The notes below the pieces were generated by a model that saw nothing but the letters and a program-made list of their open reading frames with translations, was not told the origin of the DNA and made no database searches. A program made the translations under genes and the position numbers. A DNA stretch of 64,000 nucleotides. It comes from Phaeospirillum tilakii. Its GTDB lineage: Bacteria > Pseudomonadota > Alphaproteobacteria > Rhodospirillales > Magnetospirillaceae. Positions 8,733 through 16,999 of this stretch are shown in pieces; the stretch's first letter is position 1, and each line of letters starts with the position of its first letter. The stretch covers positions 23,554 to 87,553 of the forward strand of contig NZ_JBHUIY010000017.1 in the NCBI RefSeq assembly GCF_042683125.1. Direction: 5' to 3'.

Positions 8733-9140
8733 ATGGGCAGCGGAACGAGACTCGCCGGCGCGGTGATGGCGGCGGTGCTGTGGAGCGGAACGGCCGTCGC
8801 GGCGGAACCGCCGCGCTGGGCGGCGGCGGCCGAGCGGGTGATCGCCGAGATCGACCGGGCCGAGAGCGCCGCCCGGGCCGGTCAGGCCGAGGCGGCGGAA
8901 GAGGCCGCCATCGCCAGCTATTTCGAGCAGTACGAGGCCGGCGGGATGGAAATCGCCGCGCGACGGACGCTGGGGATCGCCCGGGTCGGCGAGGTCGAGG
9001 CCCTGTTCGCCGAGTTGCAGAAACGGGCGGCGGAGAAACGCGGCCTGGGCGAGACCGCCGCCGCCCTGCGGACCGCCCTGCGCGCCGACGCCCGCCGGCT
9101 GGATGCCGAGAAGGTGGTGGTCGAGGGAGGCGGACAATGA
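8733..9140 (+). CDS. small periplasmic helical protein of the FTR1 iron operon
   Basis: 135 residues with a signal peptide (cleavage expected after TAVAA) and then an all-helical domain rich in Ala, Glu and Arg. I prefer the ATG at 8733 (MGSGTRL) over 8721, because the AGGA ribosome site is 10 bases from 8733 and touches 8721. The pattern IASYFEQYEAGGMEIAARRT resembles the N-terminal periplasmic domain of the next gene product (SALYFQRFDGPLENAIGA). It therefore looks like a separate copy of the FTR1 leader domain. Its stop overlaps the start of the permease gene (ATGA), so the two are translationally coupled. The exact role is unknown; I infer a periplasmic accessory in iron delivery. Confidence 0.65.
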   Translation: MGSGTRLAGAVMAAVLWSGTAVAAEPPRWAAAAERVIAEIDRAESAARAGQAEAAEEAAIASYFEQYEAGGMEIAARRTLGIARVGEVEALFAELQKRAAEKRGLGETAAALRTALRADARRLDAEKVVVEGGGQ

Positions 9141-10327
9141 GGCGGCCGCTCCTGCTGCTGCTGGCCCTGCTGGCGCTCCTGTGCGGTCCGGCCGGGATGG
9201 CCCGGGCCGAGGGGCTCGACCTGCCCCAGGCGGTGGCGGCGGTGCAGGCCGAGGGCGACGCCCTGGTCGCCGCCTACCAGCCCCAGCAGCGGCTGGTGAC
9301 GATGCGCGGTTTTTCCGCCCTGTATTTCCAACGATTCGACGGCCCGCTCGAAAACGCCATCGGCGCGGCCGATCCCGGACTGAAAACCGAGCTGGAGGGC
9401 GGGTTCGCCCAACTGATCGGGCTGGCCCGCCAGGGGGTGCCGCCCGAGACCCTGGCGGCGGCCTGGAACGGCGTGCGCGGCCAGCTCGATCTGGTGCCGG
9501 CGCGGCTCGACCGGGGCGGCTTCTGGTCCACCCTGCTGCAATCGATGCTGATCCTGGTCCGCGAGGGGGTCGAGGCGCTGCTGGTGGTGTCGGCGCTGCT
9601 GGCGGTGCTGACCCGCACCGGGGCCGGCCAGCATGCCAGGGTGATCTATCAGGGGGTGGCCTGGGCGGTGGTCGCCAGCCTGGGGCTGGCCTGGGTGATC
9701 AGCGAGGCGGTGGCGCTGTCCGGCGCGGCGCGCGAGGCGATCGAGGGCGGCACCATGCTGGTGGCGGCGGCGGTGCTGTTCTACTGCACCTGGTGGCTGC
9801 TGGCCAAACGCGAGGCGGCGCGCTGGCAGGCCTATGTCCAGGCCCAGATCGGCGCGGCGGCGGCGGGGCGGCGGCTGTTCGCCCTGGGCTTCGCCGCCTT
9901 CCTCGCCGTGTTCCGCGAAGGGGCGGAAACCGTGCTGTTCTATCAGGCGCTGCTCGCCTCGGCCCCCGGCCAGGAGGCGGCGCTCAGCCTCGGCATCGCC
10001 GTGGCGGTGATCGCCCTGGCGGCGATCTATCTGGCGATGCGCTTCCTCACCGTGCGGCTGCCGCTCAAACTGTTCTTCAGCGCCACCGCCGCCCTGCTCT
10101 ACTACCTCGCCGTGAGCTTCGCCGGCAACGGCGTGGTCGAGATGCAGACCGCCCGCGTCCTGCCGGCGACGGTGCTGCCCGGCTGGCCGACCCTGTCCTG
10201 GCTCGGGATCCATCCCACCCTGGAGGGGATGGCGGCGCAGGGGCTGCTGGTGCTGCCGACCGTGGCGGTGGGGGTCTGGTGGCTGTGGCGGCGTGACCGC
10301 GCCGGCCGCCCCCGGGTGGCGTCGTGA
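9137..10327 (+). CDS. FTR1-family high-affinity iron permease
   Basis: 396 residues. A signal peptide (about 1-24) is followed by a periplasmic helical domain (25-128) and about seven membrane helices. Two REXXE iron-passage motifs are present, REGVE at 142-146 and REGAE at 260-264, as required in FTR1/EfeU permeases. In this family iron passes the inner membrane after redox handling by partner proteins. The longer in-frame extension back to 8639 is rejected, since the signal peptide MRRPLLLLLALLALL starts at 9137 and overlaps the upstream stop. It is co-transcribed with the polyferredoxin and P19 genes. Confidence 0.9.
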   Translation: MRRPLLLLLALLALLCGPAGMARAEGLDLPQAVAAVQAEGDALVAAYQPQQRLVTMRGFSALYFQRFDGPLENAIGAADPGLKTELEGGFAQLIGLARQGVPPETLAAAWNGVRGQLDLVPARLDRGGFWSTLLQSMLILVREGVEALLVVSALLAVLTRTGAGQHARVIYQGVAWAVVASLGLAWVISEAVALSGAAREAIEGGTMLVAAAVLFYCTWWLLAKREAARWQAYVQAQIGAAAAGRRLFALGFAAFLAVFREGAETVLFYQALLASAPGQEAALSLGIAVAVIALAAIYLAMRFLTVRLPLKLFFSATAALLYYLAVSFAGNGVVEMQTARVLPATVLPGWPTLSWLGIHPTLEGMAAQGLLVLPTVAVGVWWLWRRDRAGRPRVAS

Positions 10328-11733
10328 CCACGCTGCCGGCCTGCGGCGCGGCGCGGCGGGCCGCCCGCTGGGCGGCGGCGCTGGAACGGGCGCTGGCGCC
10401 CCGGCTGCGCTTCCTGCCCTGGATCCATGCCGGGATGTTCCTGCTGTTCCTGCTGGTGGTGGCCGGGCCGCTGCTGCTGCCACCGGCGGCGCCGCAGACC
10501 CCGCTGTGGCGCGACGCGGCGGCGGCGGCCAATTTCCTGCTGTGGGGACTGTGGTTCCCGCTGATGTTCCTGTCGGTGATCGGCGCCGGCCGCGCCTGGT
10601 GCGGGCTGCTCTGCCCGATGGGGGCGGCGGCGGAATGGGGCAACCGGCTCGGCCCGCGCCGGGCGATTCCCGGCTGGCTGCGCTGGCCCGGCACCCCGAT
10701 CGTCAGCTTCGTGGTGATCACCGTGCTGGGCCAGACCGTCGGCGTGCGCGACCATCCCGAGGCGGTGGCCGAGATCTTCGGCGGCACGATGGCGGCGGCG
10801 ATCCTGTGCGGCTTCCTCTATGGCCGGCGCAAGCGGGCGTGGTGCCGCCATGCCTGCCCGATCGGCCTGCTGCTCGGGGTGTTCTCCCGCCTCGGCGCGG
10901 TCGAGTTCGCCCCGCGCGTCCGCCTGGACGGCGACGAGGGCTACACCGAGCGCGGCCTGTGCCCGACCATGATCGACCTCGCCCGCAAGCATGAATCCCG
11001 CCACTGCATCGAATGCCTGCGCTGCGTCAATCCCGGCGCGGCGGGCGGCATTCATCTGCGCCTGCGCCCGCCCGGGGCCGAGATCGCCGCGATCCGTACC
11101 GCCAACCCCAACGGCTGGGAGGTCGGCTTCCTGTTCCTCGCCATCGGCATCGCGCTGAGCGGCTTCCTCTGGCTGGTGCTGCCGCAGTTCCAGGACTGGC
11201 GCCAGGCCCTGGGCGAACTGGCGGTCGATCACGGCTGGGACGGGCTGCTGCGCGCCGGGCCGTCCTGGCTGATGAGCGTCCATCCCGACCGCAACGAGGT
11301 GTTCCTCTGGCTCGATTTCGCCCTGATCCTCGGCTTCATGCTGGGGGGCGCGCTGGCCTCGTTCGGGCTGCTGGCGGCGCTGACCGCGCTGGCGGCGCTG
11401 CTGGCCGGCCGCGCCGGGGCGACGGGCGGGTTCCGCCGCCGCGCCATCGAGCTGGGCTATCAGTTCGCCCCGGTGGCGATGATGTCGCTGCTGCTCGGCC
11501 TCGGGGCAAAATTGTTCGAGCTGCTCGCCCTCACCCCGCTCGGCCCCGGCGGCGCGGCGCTGGCCAAGGCCGCGTTGTTCCTGGCCGGGCTGGTGTGGAG
11601 CCTGTGGCTGGGGCAGCGGATCCTCGCCGGCCAGGGCCTGTCCCCGGCCGGGCGGATCGGACCGCTGCTGCCCGGGCTGCTCGGCAGCGTCGCGATCGGC
11701 GCCGCCTGGAGTCCGGCGATTTTCGGCGGCTGA
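10324..11733 (+). CDS. 4Fe-4S binding membrane protein (NapH/CcoG-like) of the iron-uptake operon
   Basis: 469 residues, GTG start overlapping the FTR1 stop (GTGA). Several membrane helices surround cysteine motifs: WCGLLCPMG, WCRHACPIG and HCIECLRCVNPG. The first two are the CxxxCP pairs typical of NapH/NosR/CcoG-type membrane ferredoxins; the last is a CxxCxxC cluster site. In FTR1-P19 operons such proteins are thought to shuttle electrons across the membrane for iron oxidation or reduction during import. The C-terminal third adds about four more hydrophobic segments. The order of genes supports a dedicated electron donor, not a respiratory role. Confidence 0.82.
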   Translation: MTTLPACGAARRAARWAAALERALAPRLRFLPWIHAGMFLLFLLVVAGPLLLPPAAPQTPLWRDAAAAANFLLWGLWFPLMFLSVIGAGRAWCGLLCPMGAAAEWGNRLGPRRAIPGWLRWPGTPIVSFVVITVLGQTVGVRDHPEAVAEIFGGTMAAAILCGFLYGRRKRAWCRHACPIGLLLGVFSRLGAVEFAPRVRLDGDEGYTERGLCPTMIDLARKHESRHCIECLRCVNPGAAGGIHLRLRPPGAEIAAIRTANPNGWEVGFLFLAIGIALSGFLWLVLPQFQDWRQALGELAVDHGWDGLLRAGPSWLMSVHPDRNEVFLWLDFALILGFMLGGALASFGLLAALTALAALLAGRAGATGGFRRRAIELGYQFAPVAMMSLLLGLGAKLFELLALTPLGPGGAALAKAALFLAGLVWSLWLGQRILAGQGLSPAGRIGPLLPGLLGSVAIGAAWSPAIFGG

Positions 11734-11814
11734 GCCGGGGCGGAGCGCTTTCGCGCCCGGGCTGCCGTCGCTTTGTGATATTAGTCTTAACCGCATCAAT
11801 GAGGAGTGGAACCG

Positions 11815-12348
11815 ATGAACAGACTTGTGGCCGCGACGGCGCTGGGACTGGTGCTGGGGGCAGGCGTGGCGGCGGCGGCCGAACATCCGATCGGACGGGC
11901 GATCGAGCGCGACGGGATGCGGATCGGCGCCGTCTACCTCCAGGGGGTGATGATGGAAGGGATGGAGCATGACGCCCACGATCCCGGCGCGGTCCATCTC
12001 GAGGCCGACATCCACGCCCTCAAGGGCAACAAGAACGGCTTCGCCGCCGGGGAATGGATCCCCAATCTCGGCGTGTCCTATCTGGTGACCAAGCCGGGCG
12101 ATCCCTCGGTCCAGTTGAAGGGCGAGCTGATCCCGATGGTGGCCAATGACGGCCCGCATTACGGCCAGAACGTGGTGCTGCCCGGGCCGGGCAAGTATCA
12201 CGTCGCCTTCCACGTCACGCCCCCCAACGAGCACGGCTTCACCCGCCACATCGACAAGGAAACCGGGGTCGGGCCGTGGTGGAGCGGCTTCGACCAGGAA
12301 TGGGACTTCACCTTCGTCGGCAGCGTCGGCAAGAAGGGCGGCTACTGA
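11815..12348 (+). CDS. P19/FetP-like periplasmic iron-binding protein
   Basis: 177 residues with a signal peptide (MNRLVAATALGLVLGAGVAA). The mature domain is the P19/Tp34 (34-kDa antigen) fold: EHPIGRAIERDGMRIGAVY, then GMEHDAHDPGAVHLEADIHA, then NDGPHYGQNV and YHVAFHVTPP. The conserved Met, Glu and His residues in these blocks form the copper/iron sites of the family. I chose the ATG at 11815 after GAGGAG, not the GTG at 11806. It lies 81 bases after the polyferredoxin gene, so it may be read from that operon or from its own promoter (AT-rich 11775-11800). P19 delivers iron to the FTR1 permease. Confidence 0.9.
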   Translation: MNRLVAATALGLVLGAGVAAAAEHPIGRAIERDGMRIGAVYLQGVMMEGMEHDAHDPGAVHLEADIHALKGNKNGFAAGEWIPNLGVSYLVTKPGDPSVQLKGELIPMVANDGPHYGQNVVLPGPGKYHVAFHVTPPNEHGFTRHIDKETGVGPWWSGFDQEWDFTFVGSVGKKGGY

Positions 12349-12412
12349 CGCCCGCCGCCCTCCCCTCCCCCTCGCCCCTCCCCGCCGCGGCCCGGCGGAG
12401 AGGGGAATTTCC

Positions 12413-12440
12413 TTGACTTCGCCGTCAGGATCGGTATGGT
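12413..12440 (+). promoter_or_regulatory. sigma-70 type promoter of rpmG
   Basis: TTGACT (12413-12418), a 16-base spacer, and TATGGT (12435-12440), 46 bases before the rpmG start codon. The pair stands out in GC-rich DNA. Confidence 0.65.
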
Positions 12441-12485
12441 GCCGCCCCTGATCTTCCTTCGGAAACTTCGTTCGGGATATTCAAG

Positions 12486-12653
12486 ATGGCCAAGCCTGCC
12501 ACCATCCTCATCAAGCTGCTGAGCACCGCCGGGACGGGCTTCTTCTACGTGGCCAAAAAGAACCCGCGCAAGACCACCGAAAAGCTCGAGTTCCGCAAGT
12601 ACGACCCGGTCGTGCGCAAGCACGTGCAGTTCAAGGAAGCCAAGATCAAGTAG
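12486..12653 (+). CDS. rpmG: 50S ribosomal protein L33
   Basis: A 55-residue basic protein beginning MAKPATILIKLLSTAGTGFF and ending HVQFKEAKIK, the standard bacterial L33 (large-subunit protein near the E site). The usual zinc-ribbon cysteines of the long form are absent, so this is the Cys-minus form that needs no zinc, as in many proteobacteria. It has its own promoter and a strong terminator, so it is a single-gene unit. Confidence 0.95.
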   Translation: MAKPATILIKLLSTAGTGFFYVAKKNPRKTTEKLEFRKYDPVVRKHVQFKEAKIK

Positions 12654-12684
12654 TTGGCTTTCGACCGCACGGTCGAATGATGAG

Positions 12685-12715
12685 CGGGCGCCGGCGACGG
12701 CGCCCGTTTTGTTTT
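12685..12715 (+). terminator. rho-independent terminator of rpmG
   Basis: CGGGCGCCG-GCGA-CGGCGCCCG, a perfect 9-bp stem with a GNRA loop, followed by TTTTGTTTT, 31 bases after the stop codon. This is the clearest terminator in the window. Confidence 0.9.
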
Positions 12716-12723
12716 GGGCCAAC

Positions 12724-12890
12724 GCGGGGCTCCGCCCCGCCCCCGCCAAGGGCCGCAAGGCCCTTGGATCCCCTTGATGGTCGGGGCGCGGACCGGCCTG
12801 TCAGCTTGGGCGCGGATGTTGGCCGCGCGAAGGGCAAGGAACGGGTTTCAAGGGCCTTGCGGCCCTTGGCGGGCGTGGGCGGAGCCCACG
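12724..12890. repeat. composite double-hairpin intergenic repeat, two inverted half-elements
   Basis: Left half: GCGGGGC-TCC-GCCCCGC (12724-12740), then CCAAGGGCC-GCAA-GGCCCTTGG (12746-12767). Right half in inverse order: CAAGGGCC-TTGC-GGCCCTTG (12849-12868), then CGTGGGC-GGA-GCCCACG (12874-12890). The core between them carries TTGATGGTCGGG. It fills the convergent gap between rpmG and the LysR gene. The same design recurs at seven other sites in the window. Confidence 0.85.
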
Positions 12891-12914
12891 AATGGTCTTC
12901 AGTCTTTTGAAACG

Positions 12915-13772
12915 CTAGTCTTCCTGTTCGAGTGAGGTGACGTAGCGCAATCCGTCGAGGGCGGTGGTGAACCAATCCTCGCGGGTTTCGTCCTCGGCGC
13001 AGACCAGATAGGCCGGGCGGCGGAATTCCGGCGCGCCGGTCACCACGAACAGCCGGCCGGCGGCGATGTGCGGCCGGGCCACCCGCATCGGGAAATAGCC
13101 GGTGCCGCCATGGGCCAGGATGTGCTGCAACCCCATCGCCCCCAGCCCGACCGACACCGCCGGGGTCTTGAGGTCGGGGAAGGCCTGGCTGTGGGCGGCG
13201 CGGAAATCCGGCCCCCAATCGACCAGGACGTAATCGTCATCCCATTCCTCGGCGCTGCGGCGTCGGGTCGAGACCAGCACCAGCCGCTCGTCGACCAGCT
13301 TCTCGATATGCAGCCCGGGGCGGCTGGTCGGCGAGTACATCACGCAGACGTCGAGCAGCCCCTCGATCAGCTTGCGCATCAATCCGTCCGACAGCCCGAC
13401 CTCGACCCGCAGCGCCACCTCGGGCATCGCGGTGCGCATCCACGGGATCCACTGCACCAGCAACCGGTCCCACAGCGACACCTCGCCCCCCACCGTCAGC
13501 ACGGTGCGGAAGCCCGGCGGCAGCGCCAGTTCCTGGCGGGCCTGTTCCCAGATCCGCACCATGGTGGTGGCGTAGCGGCGGAACTGCATCCCGGCGGCGG
13601 TCAGCTGGGTGCCGGATTTCGAGCGGACGAACAGCGGCCGCCCCAGCTCGTCCTCCAGCGCCTTGATCCGCATGCTGACGGTGGATTGGGTCACCGACAG
13701 CCGCTCGGCCGCCTTGTTGAAGTTGCCGGTATCGACGATTTCAAGAAAGGTGCGGGCGAGATCGATGTTCAT
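12915..13772 (-). CDS. LysR-family transcriptional regulator
   Basis: 285 residues. The N-terminal winged helix-turn-helix (FLEIVDTGNFNKAAERLSVT, QSTVSMRIKALEDELG) is standard LysR. The rest is a two-lobed periplasmic-binding-protein-like effector domain. The start at 13772 (MNIDLARTFLEI) is the usual LysR N-terminus; an upstream ATG would add 13 unrelated residues. No good Shine-Dalgarno is visible. It is alone on the minus strand between convergent rpmG and hpf, so its target is not given by context. Confidence 0.85.
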   Translation of the reverse strand: MNIDLARTFLEIVDTGNFNKAAERLSVTQSTVSMRIKALEDELGRPLFVRSKSGTQLTAAGMQFRRYATTMVRIWEQARQELALPPGFRTVLTVGGEVSLWDRLLVQWIPWMRTAMPEVALRVEVGLSDGLMRKLIEGLLDVCVMYSPTSRPGLHIEKLVDERLVLVSTRRRSAEEWDDDYVLVDWGPDFRAAHSQAFPDLKTPAVSVGLGAMGLQHILAHGGTGYFPMRVARPHIAAGRLFVVTGAPEFRRPAYLVCAEDETREDWFTTALDGLRYVTSLEQED

Positions 13773-13909
13773 CGGGGGAGTCCAGGTCAACCGGCGGATG
13801 CCGCGTTGCAAAACGCCGCACTCTTACCCCATGCGCGGTCAAGCTTCAACCGCGCCGAGATGGCACATCAATAATTTTGATCGATAGCGCCCCGCGCCGG
13901 GATCCCGTC

Positions 13910-13939
13910 CCGGGCGGGGGGACCAGCCCCCCGGCCCGG
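13910..13939 (-). terminator. hairpin just downstream of hpf
   Basis: GGGGGG and CCCCCC (13916-13921, 13927-13932), extended by CCGGGC and GCCCGG across a one-base bulge. It begins seven bases after the hpf stop on the minus strand and lacks a T-run. Confidence 0.45.
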
Positions 13940-13946
13940 TCGCGAT

Positions 13947-14309
13947 TCAGGCGCTGGCGCGCGCCTTGACCTCACCCCGCGTGCGCGAGGCGTAATCCTT
14001 CAATTGCCGCTCGATCGAATCGAACGCCTCGCGCAGGGCGAGATAGATGTCCTCGTTGACGTGCGCGTCCTTGGGGTCGCGCTTGACGACCAGTTCGGAC
14101 CCGGGCACGGCGATGCTGACGCGGATGTGAAACGGCTCCCCCTTGTGATGGCAGTTTGACTTGTTGCGATGGTGCGCCTCGATCACAACCCGGCAGGACG
14201 TGATCCGGTCGAACAGGGCATGGATCTTGTCCACGCGTTCGCGGATGCGGGTCTCGACGGCCTCGGAGTGATCGATGCCGTGAAAGGTGATCTGGAGGGG
14301 AATCTGCAT
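13947..14309 (-). CDS. hpf: ribosome hibernation promoting factor family (short form)
   Basis: 120 residues of the HPF/RaiA (sigma-54 modulation, S30AE) family: MQIPLQITFHGIDHSEAVET, then a beta strand series ending in DIYLALREAFDSIERQLKDY. The family binds the 30S decoding centre in resting cells and blocks mRNA and tRNA. There is no C-terminal dimerisation domain, so it is a short form. The start at 14309 follows AGGGAGA; the longer frame to 14471 is spurious. It is divergent from htpG, so both stress-related genes share a promoter region. Confidence 0.8.
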   Translation of the reverse strand: MQIPLQITFHGIDHSEAVETRIRERVDKIHALFDRITSCRVVIEAHHRNKSNCHHKGEPFHIRVSIAVPGSELVVKRDPKDAHVNEDIYLALREAFDSIERQLKDYASRTRGEVKARASA

Positions 14310-14444
14310 CAACGTCTCCCTTATAACGGTCACACGCCCGTTCCGCCGCGATACTGTCGCGGCGTGGTCCCGGGAGAACGGCTCCCGACGGCTAGCGGCG
14401 GAACGCTTCCCCGGGACGAACCATTGTTTCGGAGAATCGACACA

Positions 14445-14476
14445 CTTGCAACACCCGCTCCGGCATCGCATATCAG
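14445..14476 (+). promoter_or_regulatory. candidate heat-shock (RpoH) promoter of htpG
   Basis: CTTG (14445-14448), 18 bases, then CGCATATCAG (14467-14476), 43 bases before the htpG start. This fits most fixed positions of the alphaproteobacterial sigma-32 pattern and suits the downstream chaperone gene. It is a pattern match only. Confidence 0.45.
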
Positions 14477-14518
14477 GGCGCCTTGTTTTTTCATCCCTTT
14501 CGACGGAGACCTTTCCCC

Positions 14519-16381
14519 ATGGCCGAAGAGAAGCGGCAATTCCAGGCCGAGGTCGGCAAGCTGCTCGACATCGTCGTCCACTCGCTCTACTCCAATAAGG
14601 AGATCTTCCTGCGCGAGTTGATCTCCAACGCCTCGGATTCCTGCGACCGACTGCGTTATGCCGCGCTGACCCAGCCCGAACTGGTTGCGGACGGGGCCGA
14701 GTTCCGCATCCGCCTGATCCCCGACAGTGCCGCCGGCACCCTGACCATCGCCGACAACGGCTTCGGCCTCGATCATGACGACCTGATCAACAATCTCGGC
14801 ACCATCGCCAAGTCCGGCACCGCCGAGTTCCTCAGCCGCCTGACCGGCGACGCCCGCAAGGATGTCAGCCTGATCGGCCAGTTCGGCGTCGGCTTCTATT
14901 CCGCCTTCATGGTCGCCGACCGGGTCAGCGTCACCACCCGCAAGGCCGGCGACGACAAGGCGTGGCGCTGGGAGTCCGACGGCAAGGGCGAGTTCACCGT
15001 CACCCCGGTCGAGGCCGCCGATCGCGGCGCCGCCATCACCCTGCATCTGCGCGAGGATGCCAAGGAGTTCCTGGAGCCCATCCGCCTCAAGTCGGTGGTC
15101 AAGCGTTACTCCGACCACATCGCCATCCCGGTGCTGCTGAAGGAAGGCGAGACCGAGGACAGCATCACCTCGGCCAGCGCGCTGTGGACCCGCGCCAAGT
15201 CCGAGATCACCCCCGAGCAGTACCAGGAATTCTATCACCACGTCGCCCACGCCTTCGACGAGCCCTGGGCGGTGCTGCACAACAAGGCCGAAGGCGCGAT
15301 CGAGTACACCAACCTGCTGTTCGTGCCGAAGAGCAAGCCGTTCGACCTGTTCAACCCCGACCGCAAGCAGCACGTCAAACTGTACGTCCGCCGCGTGTTC
15401 ATCACCGACGATTGCGAGGAGCTGCTGCCGCCCTATCTGCGCTTCGTGCGCGGCATCGTCGACAGCCAGGACCTGCCGCTCAACGTCAGCCGCGAGATGC
15501 TCCAGCACAATCCGGTGCTGGCCAAGATCCGCTCCGGGCTGGTCAAGCGCGTCCTCGGCGAGCTGAAGAAGCGGGCCGAGGCCGAGGACGGCGATTACGC
15601 CACCTTCTGGGACTCCTTCGGCGCGGTGCTGAAGGAAGGCCTCTACGAGGATTTCGAGCGGCGCGAGGACATCCTCGAGCTGTGCCGGTTCCGCTCGACC
15701 ACCCAGGACGGCTGGGTGTCGCTGGCTGACTATCTCGGCCGGATGAAGGACGGCCAGGACGCGATCTACACCATCACCGGCGACGACATCGCCGCCCTGC
15801 GCAAGAGCCCGCAGCTTGAGGGCTTCGCCGCCAAGGGGGTCGAGGTGCTGCTGCTGACCGACCCGATCGACGAGTTCTGGGTCTCCGCCGTCAGCGCCTA
15901 TAAGGACAAGCCGTTCCGCTCGGTTGCCGCCGCCGGGGCCGATCTGGCCAAGGTCCAGGCCGCCGAGGGCGACGAGCGGCCCAAGGCCGAGGAGGCCCCG
16001 GCCGACGAGGTCACCGCCCTGATCGCCGCCGTCAAGCTGGCCCTCGGCGACAAGGTCAAGGATGTCCGCGCCTCGGAACGTCTGACCGAATCCGCCGTCT
16101 GCCTCGTCGCCGACGAGGGGGAAATGAGCCTGCACCTCGAAAAGCTGCTGCGCGCCCACCGTCAGGTCGAGGCCGAACGGCCCCGCATCCTCGAAATCAA
16201 CCCGCGCCACGGACTGATCAAGGGGCTGGCCCATCGGGTCAAGGAAGGCGGCACCGACGACGCGGTCGAGGATTTCGCGGCGCTGCTGTTCGATCAGGCC
16301 CGCATCCTCGAAGGCGAACCCCCGGCCGATCCGGCCGCCTTCGCCCGCCGTCTCACCGCGGTGATGGAAAGAAGCGTCTGA
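14519..16381 (+). CDS. htpG: HSP90-family molecular chaperone HtpG
   Basis: 620 residues, the usual HtpG length. The N-terminal GHKL ATPase blocks are visible: LRELISNASDSCDRLR, the DNGFGLDHDDLINNLGTIAK Bergerat motif and GQFGVGFYSAFMVADRV. These are followed by the middle domain, including the LPLNVSREMLQ motif, and a C-terminal dimerisation domain. It folds client proteins in the cytosol under heat or oxidative stress. The ATG at 14519 follows GGAGAC. The frame extended to 14483 would add 12 residues absent from the family. A repeat element follows the stop codon. Confidence 0.97.
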   Translation: MAEEKRQFQAEVGKLLDIVVHSLYSNKEIFLRELISNASDSCDRLRYAALTQPELVADGAEFRIRLIPDSAAGTLTIADNGFGLDHDDLINNLGTIAKSGTAEFLSRLTGDARKDVSLIGQFGVGFYSAFMVADRVSVTTRKAGDDKAWRWESDGKGEFTVTPVEAADRGAAITLHLREDAKEFLEPIRLKSVVKRYSDHIAIPVLLKEGETEDSITSASALWTRAKSEITPEQYQEFYHHVAHAFDEPWAVLHNKAEGAIEYTNLLFVPKSKPFDLFNPDRKQHVKLYVRRVFITDDCEELLPPYLRFVRGIVDSQDLPLNVSREMLQHNPVLAKIRSGLVKRVLGELKKRAEAEDGDYATFWDSFGAVLKEGLYEDFERREDILELCRFRSTTQDGWVSLADYLGRMKDGQDAIYTITGDDIAALRKSPQLEGFAAKGVEVLLLTDPIDEFWVSAVSAYKDKPFRSVAAAGADLAKVQAAEGDERPKAEEAPADEVTALIAAVKLALGDKVKDVRASERLTESAVCLVADEGEMSLHLEKLLRAHRQVEAERPRILEINPRHGLIKGLAHRVKEGGTDDAVEDFAALLFDQARILEGEPPADPAAFARRLTAVMERSV

Positions 16382-16384
16382 AAC

Positions 16385-16467
16385 GCGGGCTCTGCCCGCA
16401 CCCGCCAAGGGCCGCAAGGCCCTTGGATCCCATCAAGGGGGGATCCTGGGCGGGGTGGGCGGAGCCC
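16385..16467. repeat. composite double-hairpin intergenic repeat after htpG
   Basis: GCGGGC-TCT-GCCCGC (16385-16399), CCAAGGGCC-GCAA-GGCCCTTGG (16405-16426), then a reduced inverse half ending GGGC-GGA-GCCC (16457-16467). It fills the gap between convergent htpG and the mlaD-type gene and starts four bases after the htpG stop, so it may end both transcripts. Confidence 0.8.
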
Positions 16468-16477
16468 CCCTCCCCCG

Positions 16478-16984
16478 TCAGGGGGTCGGCGTCGCCGGTT
16501 CGGGCGCCGGGGCCGGCGCCGGGGTGGCCGGCTTGGCGTTGTCGGAGGTGGCGAGGAAGATCAGCTCGCCCACCATCTGCTCCAGCGACTTGAAGCTGCG
16601 GGTCGGGCCGAGGCTGCCGCCGGCCGGCAGGAAGGCGGTGGCGGTGCCGGGGGTCAGCTTGACGAACTTGCCGCCCAGCAGGCCCTCGCTCGAAATGCTG
16701 GCCACCGTGTCGGTGGGCAGGCGGACCGACGGGGTGATCGACATCCGCACCACCGCGTCGAAGCTGCGCGGGTCGAGGCTCTGGCTCAGCACGGTGCCGA
16801 CCTTGATGCCGTTGATCTTGACGTCGGCGCCGGCCTCCAGCCCGCCGACACTGGCGAAGGTGCCACGGATCTCGTAGCCCTCGACCTTGCCGAAGCGGGC
16901 GTGGGACCAGGCGAAGGCGAGGAAGGTCGCCGCCACCCCCAGCACCACCGCCCCCATGATGGTTTCGATCGCAGTCCGTCCCAT
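16478..16984 (-). CDS. mlaD: MlaD-type MCE-domain phospholipid-binding protein (copy A)
   Basis: 168 residues: one N-terminal membrane helix (about 8-26) and one MCE domain (about 38-118, YEIRGTFASVGGLEAGADVK to EGLLGGKFVKLTP), then a short Pro/Ala tail (PAPAPAPEPATPTP). MlaD subunits form periplasmic hexamers that hand phospholipid between the outer membrane chaperone MlaC and the MlaFE transporter. It lies 15 bases downstream of a second MCE gene. The transporter genes mlaE and mlaF are 4 kb away on the opposite strand. Confidence 0.85.
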   Translation of the reverse strand: MGRTAIETIMGAVVLGVAATFLAFAWSHARFGKVEGYEIRGTFASVGGLEAGADVKINGIKVGTVLSQSLDPRSFDAVVRMSITPSVRLPTDTVASISSEGLLGGKFVKLTPGTATAFLPAGGSLGPTRSFKSLEQMVGELIFLATSDNAKPATPAPAPAPEPATPTP

Positions 16985-16999
16985 GGTCGGCTTATCCGT

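Noticed and set aside
8639..10327. Single 562-residue frame fusing upstream sequence to FTR1
   Set aside because: The signal peptide starts at 9137 and the upstream part is out of frame with the coupled small gene, which has its own signal peptide.
14330..16417. 695-residue antisense frame over htpG
   Set aside because: It runs antisense to a highly conserved gene and has no recognisable motif; a GC-bias artefact.
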